This document shows, in pieces, positions 8,411 through 18,300 of a stretch of 64,000 nucleotides of DNA (within the stretch, counting starts at the first letter, position 1; each line of letters starts with the position of its first letter). This DNA comes from Rhodospirillales bacterium (lineage in GTDB: Bacteria > Pseudomonadota > Alphaproteobacteria > Rhodospirillales > Casp-alpha2). A model generated the notes under the pieces. That model was not told the origin of the DNA. It saw only the letters and a list, made by a program, of their open reading frames with translations, and ran no database searches. Both the position numbers and the translations under genes were made by a program. The stretch is taken from positions 186,001-250,000 of the forward strand of contig JAEPMA010000003.1 in the NCBI GenBank assembly GCA_017644185.1. The letters run 5' to 3'.

Positions 8411-9048
8411 TGACCGCTTCCTAGTCTGGATCGGATGAGGGCGTCCCGGCTGAATTCTTCATCCAGATCGACGCAGAGATGACCTTTAGCGATCAGGGCA
8501 CAGGTCTCCGGATAGAGGTCGTCGATCCCGATTTCGTTTTCGAGGCCGGTGATAGAGAACCCCACATAACCATCGAAAACGGCGAGGATCTCCGCCTTCA
8601 ACCCTTGATCCACATCGCAACCACGGTACCTGAGAATTCGTTTTGCATTTCGCAGCCGGGGCTCACGTTGGATTTCCCGTTCCGTCGCGACGACATATTG
8701 AAAGCCGTGATCCGTCACCACTTGGGACAAGAAGCGCAGATGTTCCGACCATTCGGCGCTCTCGGCGAACTTTGAAGGCTTGACCTCGATAATAGAATCG
8801 TACGCCTCGCGCCTTACCAGGAAATCGGGCGTGTACTTTCGCGGTTTTCCGTCGATTTCATAGTAAAACGGGGTCGGTTGCTCGAAAAAGGAGACCACGT
8901 CAGGATCGATCTCGAGGAGAACGATCTGGTCCCGTTCCAGCTTTGACTCCCAGTGCACCATTCGGTCATTCTTGACGCTCGAAAACCGGCCGACATACCG
9001 GTGCGTTGTCGGGCGAACCACTTCACGACTGCGAGGAGACGATGTCAT
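8407..9048 (-). CDS. tnsA: TnsA-like transposon endonuclease
   Basis: A restriction-endonuclease-like protein of 213 residues from ATG 9048 (a longer frame starts at 9111). The TnsA N-terminal signature is seen as HWESKLERD (about 32-40), KYTPDFLV (about 71-78, D75) and IIEVKPSK (about 86-93, K90), the acidic and lysine residues of the nuclease centre. In Tn7, TnsA cuts the 5' strands at the ends while TnsB cuts and joins the 3' ends, which makes transposition cut-and-paste. A dedicated TnsA therefore predicts a cut-and-paste element rather than a Tn5053-like co-integrating one. The start is uncertain because no strong ribosome site precedes either ATG. The 120-bp upstream gap holds a 20-bp palindrome and a divergent gene. 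Confidence 0.88.
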   Translation of the reverse strand: MTSSPRSREVVRPTTHRYVGRFSSVKNDRMVHWESKLERDQIVLLEIDPDVVSFFEQPTPFYYEIDGKPRKYTPDFLVRREAYDSIIEVKPSKFAESAEWSEHLRFLSQVVTDHGFQYVVATEREIQREPRLRNAKRILRYRGCDVDQGLKAEILAVFDGYVGFSITGLENEIGIDDLYPETCALIAKGHLCVDLDEEFSRDALIRSRLGSGQ

Positions 9049-9084
9049 GCCCACGCTCAATATTATTAATATGGCACGATTCAT

Positions 9085-9104
9085 AATATGAAACATTTCA
9101 TATT
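9085..9104. promoter_or_regulatory. 20-bp perfect palindrome between tnsA and a divergent gene
   Basis: The sequence AATATGAAACATTTCATATT is a perfect inverted repeat with 9-bp arms around a central CA. It lies in the very AT-rich gap between tnsA and the divergent 332-residue gene, a good place for a repressor to control both. If tnsA were translated from 9111, the palindrome would fall inside the coding region, which is another reason to prefer the start at 9048. Candidate binders encoded nearby are the double HigA-type protein and the divergent gene product. Confidence 0.55.
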
Positions 9105-9168
9105 TGCGCAAGAAGAAAAATTTTGCTACAAAAAATCATGTTGCATCTTTAGTTTTTGAGAGCCCCGC

Positions 9169-10167
9169 ATGAGCAAGCCCAAAAGCAAATCGACCAAAGC
9201 GCTGTTCGCACCGATCGAGGATGCACGCCGGAAACGCATGGATTGGATTGCGATTGCAGACGCCGTTACGGAACTGAAGAACGCGCCGGTCACTCGCACC
9301 ACTTTTTCAACTCGGGAGGAATTCTGGGAGGCTGCGGCGGCGGCCTCCGGGTATACCCGGAACGCGCTACAGCGCATGGCGACGACGGTCGTACGCATTC
9401 GAGAGATTGAGCAAGCCAACAAGGAATCGATCAAGAAGTGCCTCTCTCGCAGAAAATGGTCGGACGACATCCTGCTGGAAGCACTGGATCATTTCCCGAA
9501 GGCGGAGATTTTCGCCCGCATCCACCGGCTCGAGCCCGCGGAGGCGTGGCAACTGCTTGAGCGGATGCAGACCGAGAAGTTCTCCGTAATACGCCTCAAG
9601 GAGATCCTGAGAGACATTAGCAACACCGTGCCACGCACCCAGCAGTTCTCTCAACCTGGCGCCGGAAAGGCTGTGGTGAACGAACGGTTTGCAATGATCG
9701 ATGCGCACAAGAGCGAAATCTATGCGGATGACGCTGTGAATATTTACTTCCGTCGCTACCGGTTTCCCCTGGTCAGCGCCGACGCGGTTGCGCTCTCGTG
9801 CAACGAAGACGGCGGCATCGAATTCATCGATGCTTTTCAGATCGTCTCAAGCATCTCAAAAAAATCGGACGAGGGATTTCGAGACCTGGTGTCCGGTATC
9901 GACTTCAAGACCAGCTTCTTCAGGCACGTCTGGCTGTTCCTAGCGGATCCGGCCGACATGGATACGGATCAGTTCAATCCGCCGATAGAGCGACTGAGCC
10001 GGGCCGTCGACGAACTGGGGATCTCACGCCTGGGCATCGTCACCATTTCGGATGATGCCGAGTTCCGTGTCCTTCGGCGTCCCAAAGGTAATGACAAGCC
10101 GGCGCGCTATCAAAACGCGCTCACAGAAGTGATGCGACAGGGCGTGCCGGATTTTGGGGTGGTGTAA
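9169..10167 (+). CDS. Uncharacterised transposon-associated protein
   Basis: A 332-residue soluble protein that I do not recognise. It starts at ATG 9169 after GAGAG and is divergent from tnsA. The N-terminal third is basic and helical and includes TREEFWEAAAAASGYTRNALQRM (about residues 45-68), which could form a helix-turn-helix. The middle is helical. The C-terminal half (about 175-320) alternates strands and helices, with FFRHVWLFLADPAD and ELGISRLGIVTISDDAEFRV, a pattern that could be a nuclease-like alpha/beta fold; no catalytic set is convincing. Its position next to tnsA, across a shared palindrome, suggests a transposon function such as regulation or target choice rather than random cargo. 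This is inference from context only. Confidence 0.6.
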   Translation: MSKPKSKSTKALFAPIEDARRKRMDWIAIADAVTELKNAPVTRTTFSTREEFWEAAAAASGYTRNALQRMATTVVRIREIEQANKESIKKCLSRRKWSDDILLEALDHFPKAEIFARIHRLEPAEAWQLLERMQTEKFSVIRLKEILRDISNTVPRTQQFSQPGAGKAVVNERFAMIDAHKSEIYADDAVNIYFRRYRFPLVSADAVALSCNEDGGIEFIDAFQIVSSISKKSDEGFRDLVSGIDFKTSFFRHVWLFLADPADMDTDQFNPPIERLSRAVDELGISRLGIVTISDDAEFRVLRRPKGNDKPARYQNALTEVMRQGVPDFGVV

Positions 10168-10201
10168 ACGTTTGAACCTGCTGTTATTGAACCCGATCCA
10201 T

Positions 10202-10227
10202 AGGGATAAGCTTATCGAGTTATCCCT
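10202..10227. terminator. Stem-loop between convergent genes
   Basis: AGGGATAA and TTATCCCT form a perfect 8-bp stem around a 10-base loop, 35 bp after the stop codon of the 332-residue gene and in the gap before a convergent gene. There is no clear T-run, so it may be a weak terminator or a protein-binding site. The rest of the 175-bp gap is AT-rich and shows no gene. Confidence 0.35.
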
Positions 10228-10342
10228 TGGTCTTGCTCTAAATAATTGGATGTTCTTTGTTCGAACTTCGACAACACTAACACAGCTTCATCATTCCTGC
10301 GATGAAGCTTGTGAGGGCAACTACCGACAACGTTCGGATTAG

Positions 10343-11488
10343 CTACAGGTAGAAGGAGAGTTGATCCACAGTCAGAATCGCCTGTAAAGCTCGCTCTTGG
10401 GTATATGCATCAGGCTTGGCACCTCCATGCCCAACGCTGTGCCGGGAGAATACTCCAGTATCAGGATTTTTTGGGTCAAACTGCGCATAGGTATAGCTCG
10501 ATAAATAATGCAGGAACTGTTTCGGAAACAATAACGATTCCTTGTCCCCAGTCTTTTTCACTCCCTTTTCAGCCGCGTATTCAAGCAACTTTTTGATTGA
10601 AGTACCGGTTCCGGTTTCAGCAATTCGGACCTCCTGGATAATTCCTTCCATCTCGGTCAGAAGAGTTTTCAAACATGCTACAGAATCATTCCGCTTAAAG
10701 CTTTCGAGGGCCGAATTGAGGATTTTGGTTCGACCCGTAAGTGATGGCCTATTTCGCCAGCGATCAGCGATAGCGTCGATCCGTGCCGCGTCAAACTTAT
10801 CAATCAATCGCTGCTTCTCAGCGTCGATGTCGAAATCAACACGATACGCCTTTAGTAGCTTTTGGAATTCGCCGCCACTGATCTCCACAAACGGAAACCA
10901 ACCCGACTCGACGAGTTGATCAAAAAGCTTTTGGTCGCTAAGTGCCTCATACAGATCTTGGAAAGAAAGCAGTCGATACAACCGTCCGAGTGATCGCTCC
11001 ACCCCACCACTATCGAGATGCCGATCGGTTGCAAGGTCAAAGAACAAAGCGAACTTCCAACCAACTTTGAAACAAACGATCACACCGTCATCAGGTTTTA
11101 CTTCCAAGCCAGGAATCTGTATCCGCCGCACGTCGGCAACTCCCGACTGAAATACCATCTCACCGGCTTTGAAATCCCTTTTTGCAAGAATTTCCGCACT
11201 CATTGGAATGTGTTGAATATAAAGATCAGCCGTCCCGTCTTTGTGCGTGACCAACACGAAGTTACAGACACTATCCCAAGAAATTAGGACACCGGACTTT
11301 TGGGCGCTTGCTGATATTGCCCCGCTTAGGTTCTGCATGTAGTCATAGAACTCAGGTTCGTCAGATGTAAGCTCGGCCCGTACAAGAACTGGCACCTTTT
11401 CTCCAGGGAGTGCGCTTTCAAGCGCTACGCCAGCGAGGCGAAAATCGCTAAGAGGAATTGGAGTTGGCAGGGGTGGGATATCATTCAT
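10343..11488 (-). CDS. Protein with C-terminal HEPN/Abi-like RNase motif, putative defence gene
   Basis: A 381-residue protein from ATG 11488, visibly AT-richer than the core genes. The first 170 residues are mostly strands with no recognised domain and include a Trp/Phe-rich segment CFKVGWKFALFFDL. The C-terminal half is helical. It ends with SRHSVGHGG (R349 to H354, an Rx4H motif), and the helix that follows reads RALQAILTVDQLSFYL. An R-x4-6-H motif followed by such a helix is the signature of HEPN ribonucleases and Abi_C-type abortive infection proteins. I infer an RNA-cleaving toxin or phage-defence protein. It lies just downstream of the STAND gene on the same strand, after a 97-bp gap, so the two may form a system. 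Confidence 0.55.
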   Translation of the reverse strand: MNDIPPLPTPIPLSDFRLAGVALESALPGEKVPVLVRAELTSDEPEFYDYMQNLSGAISASAQKSGVLISWDSVCNFVLVTHKDGTADLYIQHIPMSAEILAKRDFKAGEMVFQSGVADVRRIQIPGLEVKPDDGVIVCFKVGWKFALFFDLATDRHLDSGGVERSLGRLYRLLSFQDLYEALSDQKLFDQLVESGWFPFVEISGGEFQKLLKAYRVDFDIDAEKQRLIDKFDAARIDAIADRWRNRPSLTGRTKILNSALESFKRNDSVACLKTLLTEMEGIIQEVRIAETGTGTSIKKLLEYAAEKGVKKTGDKESLLFPKQFLHYLSSYTYAQFDPKNPDTGVFSRHSVGHGGAKPDAYTQERALQAILTVDQLSFYL

Positions 11489-11585
11489 ACTTCGAATTTC
11501 ACCGCAGCGTTTGATACGTGAGAGAAGTACAAAAACGTCCTAGAGCCATCTCCTGAGTACGAGGGGTTGTCAAACTTATCTTATC

Positions 11586-14500
11586 CTACAACTCTTCTAG
11601 GCGTTCTCGTTCCCGCTCTCGCTCGATAATTTTATCCGTCATTTCCACACCCTGTTTAGCTACCTTTGCGATGCGTCGGTCAGTGTGGTTTTGAAATGCC
11701 CCATACGCATTCCGCCATCCAACCCACATCTCGCTCAAAGACCCCGACCACGTGTACGAGCCCGGCTGCGTTGCTCCAATAATGTCATCGACCGTGTACC
11801 CTGCGTCCAGGGCAGCAATCGCCTTGCTTACCCAAACTTCACTAGGCAGACCTTCTAGTGGTTCGAGTTGGAGCTTGGATAACGCCTCCTGCTGAAGGAG
11901 AGCGCGATAGACATCCAGATCGTCGCCAACAATATACTTGGCCAATTCCCTGGCGACAGGATCTGGTTTCATCTTGCCAAGGAGTGCGATCCGCTGATCC
12001 TTGTCCAATGAAGATGTTGCTTTCTTGGCGATCTCCTTCTGCTCGTAATGCAAGAAGGGATGTTCCGAAGTCAGGAGTTCAATGAGCCAGCGATGCGCGA
12101 GAGGTGGTTCAGATTTAAGAATCTCCCCAATCCAATACCCATTTGAATTTGCAAACTCCTCAACCTTTGCGCTTCGAAGGACGGCACTTTCCCATTCCTC
12201 CCGACAAGGCAATTCATTCCGGTCCTTGCGGTCAGCATTCCAGGCGCCAACCACTGCAGCAATCGCTGTGCGATCATCAGAAGCCGTTAAAAGCGCCCTC
12301 AGCGTTTCGGGAGGCACTAATCCACGCAAGCAGTTCACCTCGACCAACTGTTGGAAGTTCCCTGACTGTTCCGTAGCTAATGCGAATAACTCTGGAGGAG
12401 GCGATTCCATCGTCGTCAAAATGGAGATCGCCAGCCATCTATATCGATCAAGCTGCAGGCAATGCTTCAACAACGTTTCGACATCACCGGGCACATCCTT
12501 CGCCACTTGCTCCAGGAACGGTTGAACCGCGTCGGCAGGGGCGTCTTTGTCAATGAATTCTTTCGCCCACTTCGATGGGTCGGTTGCAGTCTTAGCAACC
12601 ACCATGGAAACATTGGGAACGAGTCTCGGATAGTTAATATGCGCAACATCTGCCTGGCGCTGCGCTTGAGCAACCTTCGTAGCGACCACGCTTGGGTTCA
12701 ATTTAGACCACGAAGTAGCTAGCTCCGCAGCTTTGGCAACCCATTCTTCTTCCTGGTCACGAAATCCTTTTAGGCTCTCTTGCGGGAAAAGAATTTCAAA
12801 TTCGCTCTCCAGGTTTAGTGGCACCGAAATATCTAACGAGTCCGCAATTTCGCCAAGTGTATGCTGCACGCCAGGAAGTTCACTCGACCAAGCCGCGAGG
12901 TCACGGACCATTTTTCTGGCAAAATTGCGCCGTAGCTCGACGATCTCATCGCTAGCGTCGATACCTAGATACGAATCCCACTCTCGAACCAGTTGCAGAA
13001 GTTCGGTCCATGCCTCCGAGGCAACAGCGATCTCCTGGACGAACGCTTTCTCAGCTGACCAGAGATCTTGTATCGCTTCCATCTCGATCTCGCCAGGGAT
13101 TCCGGTGCTGAACGTAAACAAGCGTCCTCTACCAGGATCAGTCTCGCCGAATTTCCACGCCGGAGTGAAAACGACAGTAAGGGCACGGAGGGCAGTTCGA
13201 AAAATCTCCGTCTGATCTCCATGGCCATTTTGCTTCAGACACCAAGCTTTTACTCCGTCCATAAGGATGCTGCGGCGTTCACTCCGTGGTCCAGCGTATT
13301 CTTCGCGTTCCGCCATCCAATCCTCAATCTTCCGCAAAGGGTGGTCGAGAGAGTTGTGCAACGTTCTATCGTCACCAACAGCAGCTGATAGTAGAGAAGG
13401 GATTGCTTGTTCAGGTACATGGAGCAGCGAAATTGAGGCAATGTCTGTCGTTAACTCGGGATGGCGCGCCAGCACGTATTTAGTTTCCTGAACACCTAGC
13501 TCCGCATACAGTGACCAAAGCTGCGTCGACTGATTTTGTTCTAGAAGTGTCTCGAGCTCCGGAATGGACGCGCCGCGAGAACGCGCTCCGAGAAGCGCAA
13601 TGAGCGCCGATTCTTTGTCTGCCACCTCTGAAAAGAGATTCTGATAATCCAAAGAACCAGGGCCGCCAAAGAAGACCTGGCGGATAAGAACCCACCGGAA
13701 TGCCGCCGGCCAAATTGAGATGTTTCGTTCATGCCCTTCTCGTATCACTCCAGCGACGCTGAGCTCTGTTAGTATCCTGCTAACTTCACCTATGGGGCGG
13801 CCCAGATACGATGCCACTGTCTCGATGGTGCAGCCCGCATCGCCCGCGAGGCTGAACGCCCCAAGTAATATGGATACGTCCTCGCCGACAAGTTTCTTGA
13901 GAATTGGAGCAAGTTGGGCAACGAGTGACTCTCCAATGAAGACATCCCGCACATCGCCCCGCAAGCAAAGATATGCAAGCGTTGTAGCGAGGCCTGGGCG
14001 GCCGCCTGCTTGATCGACGATCTCTCGAATAAGTGGGGTAGGTCCATGAACTCCGGTTGCTTTGACTACCTCTACCATCGTGTCTCGATCGAGACGTTCG
14101 AGCTCAATGACGTCACTGTTGACGAGGTTGAGAGCCGACTTCAATTCGTCGGTGTGTGAACACCAACCGGCTGCGATAATCCGAAATGCTGCCCCTAATT
14201 CAGCACGAAGATGTCGGAGCATTTGCAGAGAATCGAGGTTCACGTGCGCATCATCCACAACGATTGTTGCGGGGGTCTGCTCGCGGATCGCATTGGCTAT
14301 CGCCTCACGATCATTGTCCGTCAAGAAAAGAGCGGCTCCCTCAAGCACCAAACGGCGCAGCACAAAGGTCTTGCCGGCACCCGGGTCCCCGATCAGCGCA
14401 CAGTCTCGGGCCATCTCCCTCAATTGTTCAAGGCATGCCTCTCTCCCAATCACTCGGTCACCGATTACAGGGCGGCTACTTAAAGGGACGACGCTTAGCG

Positions 14501-15161
14501 CAGAAGGACGTCCGGTTACGCCCAGCAGTCTCTCGGTCCAACCGGTCTCACGATATAGAGCGTTTGCGAACCATTCTTGGTCGTAAACCTGTGTGAGCGT
14601 TACACCAAGGGTTCGCGCGATGTCTCTCATCGCTTTCCGTGTCTTTGGAGTCACGCGACGTGATGTGGCGAATATCGCGGTTTTCGGTTTCCAGCCGTTC
14701 TCGATGCAGCGGTTGAGATTTCGCTTCAGATTGTCCTTCGCATTGGTACCGGTAGTGGTCACGAGCGGGAATGGTTCACCTCTGTCATTAGCAACTGCGC
14801 CATCGAATCCATCATCTGAACCGCCACGGACCGGAACAACGCCAGGCCACTGTTGTTGCAGCAGATCGGCTGCACAGGCCTCAAAAACATGCGGGTCCAG
14901 GTGCCCAGAAAGAGCGTCTAGAATAGCGGCATGATGAGGATCTCGGGCAATGCCACGAGAACTTTTCACCACACTCGGCGCAGCTTCCGCCGCAAGCAGC
15001 CGGACAAGTCGAGCGACAGCCTTGGGGACTGGGGATGCCCCGCGCTCCCAACGAGCGATCGTATTTGAGGCGACGTCGACCTCCTCGCCCAACTGAGATT
15101 GGCTCCATCCAAGGCTTTCTCGTAAGCGCTTAAGCTCTTCTGGCAACATTTCTTTTTTCAT
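11586..15161 (-). CDS. XRE - nuclease-like - STAND NTPase, putative defence protein
   Basis: About 1191 residues from ATG 15161 (a TTG start at 15197 is also open). Residues about 5-55 form an XRE helix-turn-helix (RESLGWSQSQLGEEVDVASNT). Residues about 75-200 resemble an Mrr-like restriction endonuclease fold (GGSDDGFDGAV, then FPLVTTTGTNAKDNLKRNLN), but the catalytic lysine is uncertain. A STAND-type NTPase follows, with Walker A GDPGAGKT (about 258-265), Walker B TIVVDDAH (about 299-306) and winged-helix regions. The last 600 residues or so are a long helical-repeat sensor-like region ending in a charged RERERERLEEL helix. A nuclease effector, STAND core and repeat sensor form the plan of Avs-like antiviral proteins, but an N-terminal XRE domain is uncommon. 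The start codon lies within an inverted repeat, suggesting autorepression. Base use is AT-richer than the core. Confidence 0.68.
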   Translation of the reverse strand: MKKEMLPEELKRLRESLGWSQSQLGEEVDVASNTIARWERGASPVPKAVARLVRLLAAEAAPSVVKSSRGIARDPHHAAILDALSGHLDPHVFEACAADLLQQQWPGVVPVRGGSDDGFDGAVANDRGEPFPLVTTTGTNAKDNLKRNLNRCIENGWKPKTAIFATSRRVTPKTRKAMRDIARTLGVTLTQVYDQEWFANALYRETGWTERLLGVTGRPSALSVVPLSSRPVIGDRVIGREACLEQLREMARDCALIGDPGAGKTFVLRRLVLEGAALFLTDNDREAIANAIREQTPATIVVDDAHVNLDSLQMLRHLRAELGAAFRIIAAGWCSHTDELKSALNLVNSDVIELERLDRDTMVEVVKATGVHGPTPLIREIVDQAGGRPGLATTLAYLCLRGDVRDVFIGESLVAQLAPILKKLVGEDVSILLGAFSLAGDAGCTIETVASYLGRPIGEVSRILTELSVAGVIREGHERNISIWPAAFRWVLIRQVFFGGPGSLDYQNLFSEVADKESALIALLGARSRGASIPELETLLEQNQSTQLWSLYAELGVQETKYVLARHPELTTDIASISLLHVPEQAIPSLLSAAVGDDRTLHNSLDHPLRKIEDWMAEREEYAGPRSERRSILMDGVKAWCLKQNGHGDQTEIFRTALRALTVVFTPAWKFGETDPGRGRLFTFSTGIPGEIEMEAIQDLWSAEKAFVQEIAVASEAWTELLQLVREWDSYLGIDASDEIVELRRNFARKMVRDLAAWSSELPGVQHTLGEIADSLDISVPLNLESEFEILFPQESLKGFRDQEEEWVAKAAELATSWSKLNPSVVATKVAQAQRQADVAHINYPRLVPNVSMVVAKTATDPSKWAKEFIDKDAPADAVQPFLEQVAKDVPGDVETLLKHCLQLDRYRWLAISILTTMESPPPELFALATEQSGNFQQLVEVNCLRGLVPPETLRALLTASDDRTAIAAVVGAWNADRKDRNELPCREEWESAVLRSAKVEEFANSNGYWIGEILKSEPPLAHRWLIELLTSEHPFLHYEQKEIAKKATSSLDKDQRIALLGKMKPDPVARELAKYIVGDDLDVYRALLQQEALSKLQLEPLEGLPSEVWVSKAIAALDAGYTVDDIIGATQPGSYTWSGSLSEMWVGWRNAYGAFQNHTDRRIAKVAKQGVEMTDKIIERERERERLEEL

Positions 15162-15191
15162 ATACAAATTGTATAGTGAAATTTGTATATG
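15159..15191. promoter_or_regulatory. Operator-like inverted repeat over the STAND gene start
   Basis: CATATACAAATT (15159-15170) and AATTTGTATATG (15180-15191) are perfect 12-bp arms separated by 9 bp. The left arm also contains the overlapping perfect palindrome ATACAAATTGTAT, giving three TTGTAT half-sites. The ATG of the XRE-STAND gene lies within the left arm. This is a strong candidate for autoregulation by the gene's own XRE domain. Confidence 0.65.
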
Positions 15192-15278
15192 AATCAATAC
15201 GAAAGTGTTCGATTTATTCGTTAAGCCAGCGCTACGAATTGAACTTTAACTGTTAAGCGGCAGATTCTCTGAGGCACT

Positions 15279-15298
15279 ATGTGTTCGTGACAACACAT
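15279..15298 (+). ncRNA. Stem-loop, possibly part of a short transcript
   Basis: ATGTGTT and AACACAT form a perfect 7-bp stem with a 6-base loop, immediately before a strong terminator hairpin at 15301-15337. With the operator region at 15159-15191 acting as a divergent promoter region, a transcript of about 100-140 nt on the plus strand would contain both hairpins. No meaningful open reading frame exists in that interval. Whether a small RNA is made is unknown. Confidence 0.3.
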
Positions 15299-15300
15299 GA

Positions 15301-15337
15301 AAAGCCCTTTGGATACTGGGTCCAAAGGGCTTTTTGT
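15301..15337. terminator. Strong bidirectional terminator
   Basis: AAAGCCCTTTGGA and TCCAAAGGGCTTT form a 13-bp perfect stem with a 7-base loop, followed by further T residues. On the minus strand the stem also ends in a T-run, so it could stop transcription running out of gyrB as well as a plus-strand transcript. Confidence 0.75.
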
Positions 15338-15577
15338 TGGTTGTCAGGAGAAAACTCGGACCTGCCAAATTTGAATTGTGGGCCTAAGCATCCATCTAGA
15401 GTCAAAGTGACGTAGAAATTACATAAAGGGAGGCTCCAGAAGTTAACGGACCGGCCCTATTCACAACTTTCCTGTCCAAGTTCTCGTATTATCTCTCCAT
15501 TCACAACGAGCATCTAGCACCCAATTATGTCGCAGCAACAATCCGCAAGGTTATGCCTCCGCTCGACAAAATGAAGT
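15338..15577. other. Intergenic DNA inside the transposon end, no gene seen
   Basis: This gap between the terminator and the direct repeats has no convincing reading frame. At about 15415-15430, AAATTACATAAAGGG resembles an inverted, degenerate copy of the direct-repeat unit found at 15578-15643, so it could be another transposase-binding site. Confidence 0.35.
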
Positions 15578-15647
15578 CACTTTACCTGTAAGATACAACG
15601 ATTCTCATTTTATGGGTTAGGATTCTCACTTTATGCGTTAAATCACA
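15578..15647. repeat. Three direct repeats at putative transposon end, next to gyrB
   Basis: Three copies of a 17-bp unit read in one direction: CACTTTACCTGTAAGAT at 15578, CATTTTATGGGTTAGGA at 15606 and CACTTTATGCGTTAAAT at 15627. The spacings are 28 and 21 bp. The last two units share a preceding GATTCT. The last copy is followed by CACA ending at 15647. Arrays of about 20-bp repeats closing on TGT/ACA are the typical layout of TnsB/TniA-binding transposon ends. The outer edge lies about 14 bp from the gyrB stop codon. Binding by the TnsB encoded here is inferred. Confidence 0.55.
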
Positions 15648-15661
15648 GGAAGCGCACCTGA

Positions 15662-18289
<2,628 letters not shown>

Positions 18290-18300
18290 CGGGGTATTCG

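Larger units (their letters stand above)
2883..15647. mobile_element. Tn7-like transposon with tnsABC-tniQ and putative defence cargo (left end not located)
   Basis: The minimum extent that I can defend runs from the last gene of the transposition operon to the putative terminus next to gyrB. The machinery is a TnsA-type endonuclease, a DDE transposase TnsB, an AAA+ regulator TnsC/TniB and a TniQ target selector, encoded as overlapping genes. The cargo between tnsA and gyrB is AT-richer than the flanking core. At the gyrB side, direct repeats are followed by a terminal ACA at 15645-15647, as expected for a TGT...ACA-bounded element. The opposite end, with its inverted copy and the matching 5-bp duplication (GGAAG if the terminus is right), was not found. 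It may lie left of position 1, in which case the metal genes are also cargo. Confidence 0.65.

Noticed and set aside
9049-9168. Possible transposon end directly upstream of tnsA, as in Tn7
   Set aside because: The only structure is a 20-bp palindrome unlike the direct repeats near gyrB; it looks like an operator, not an end.
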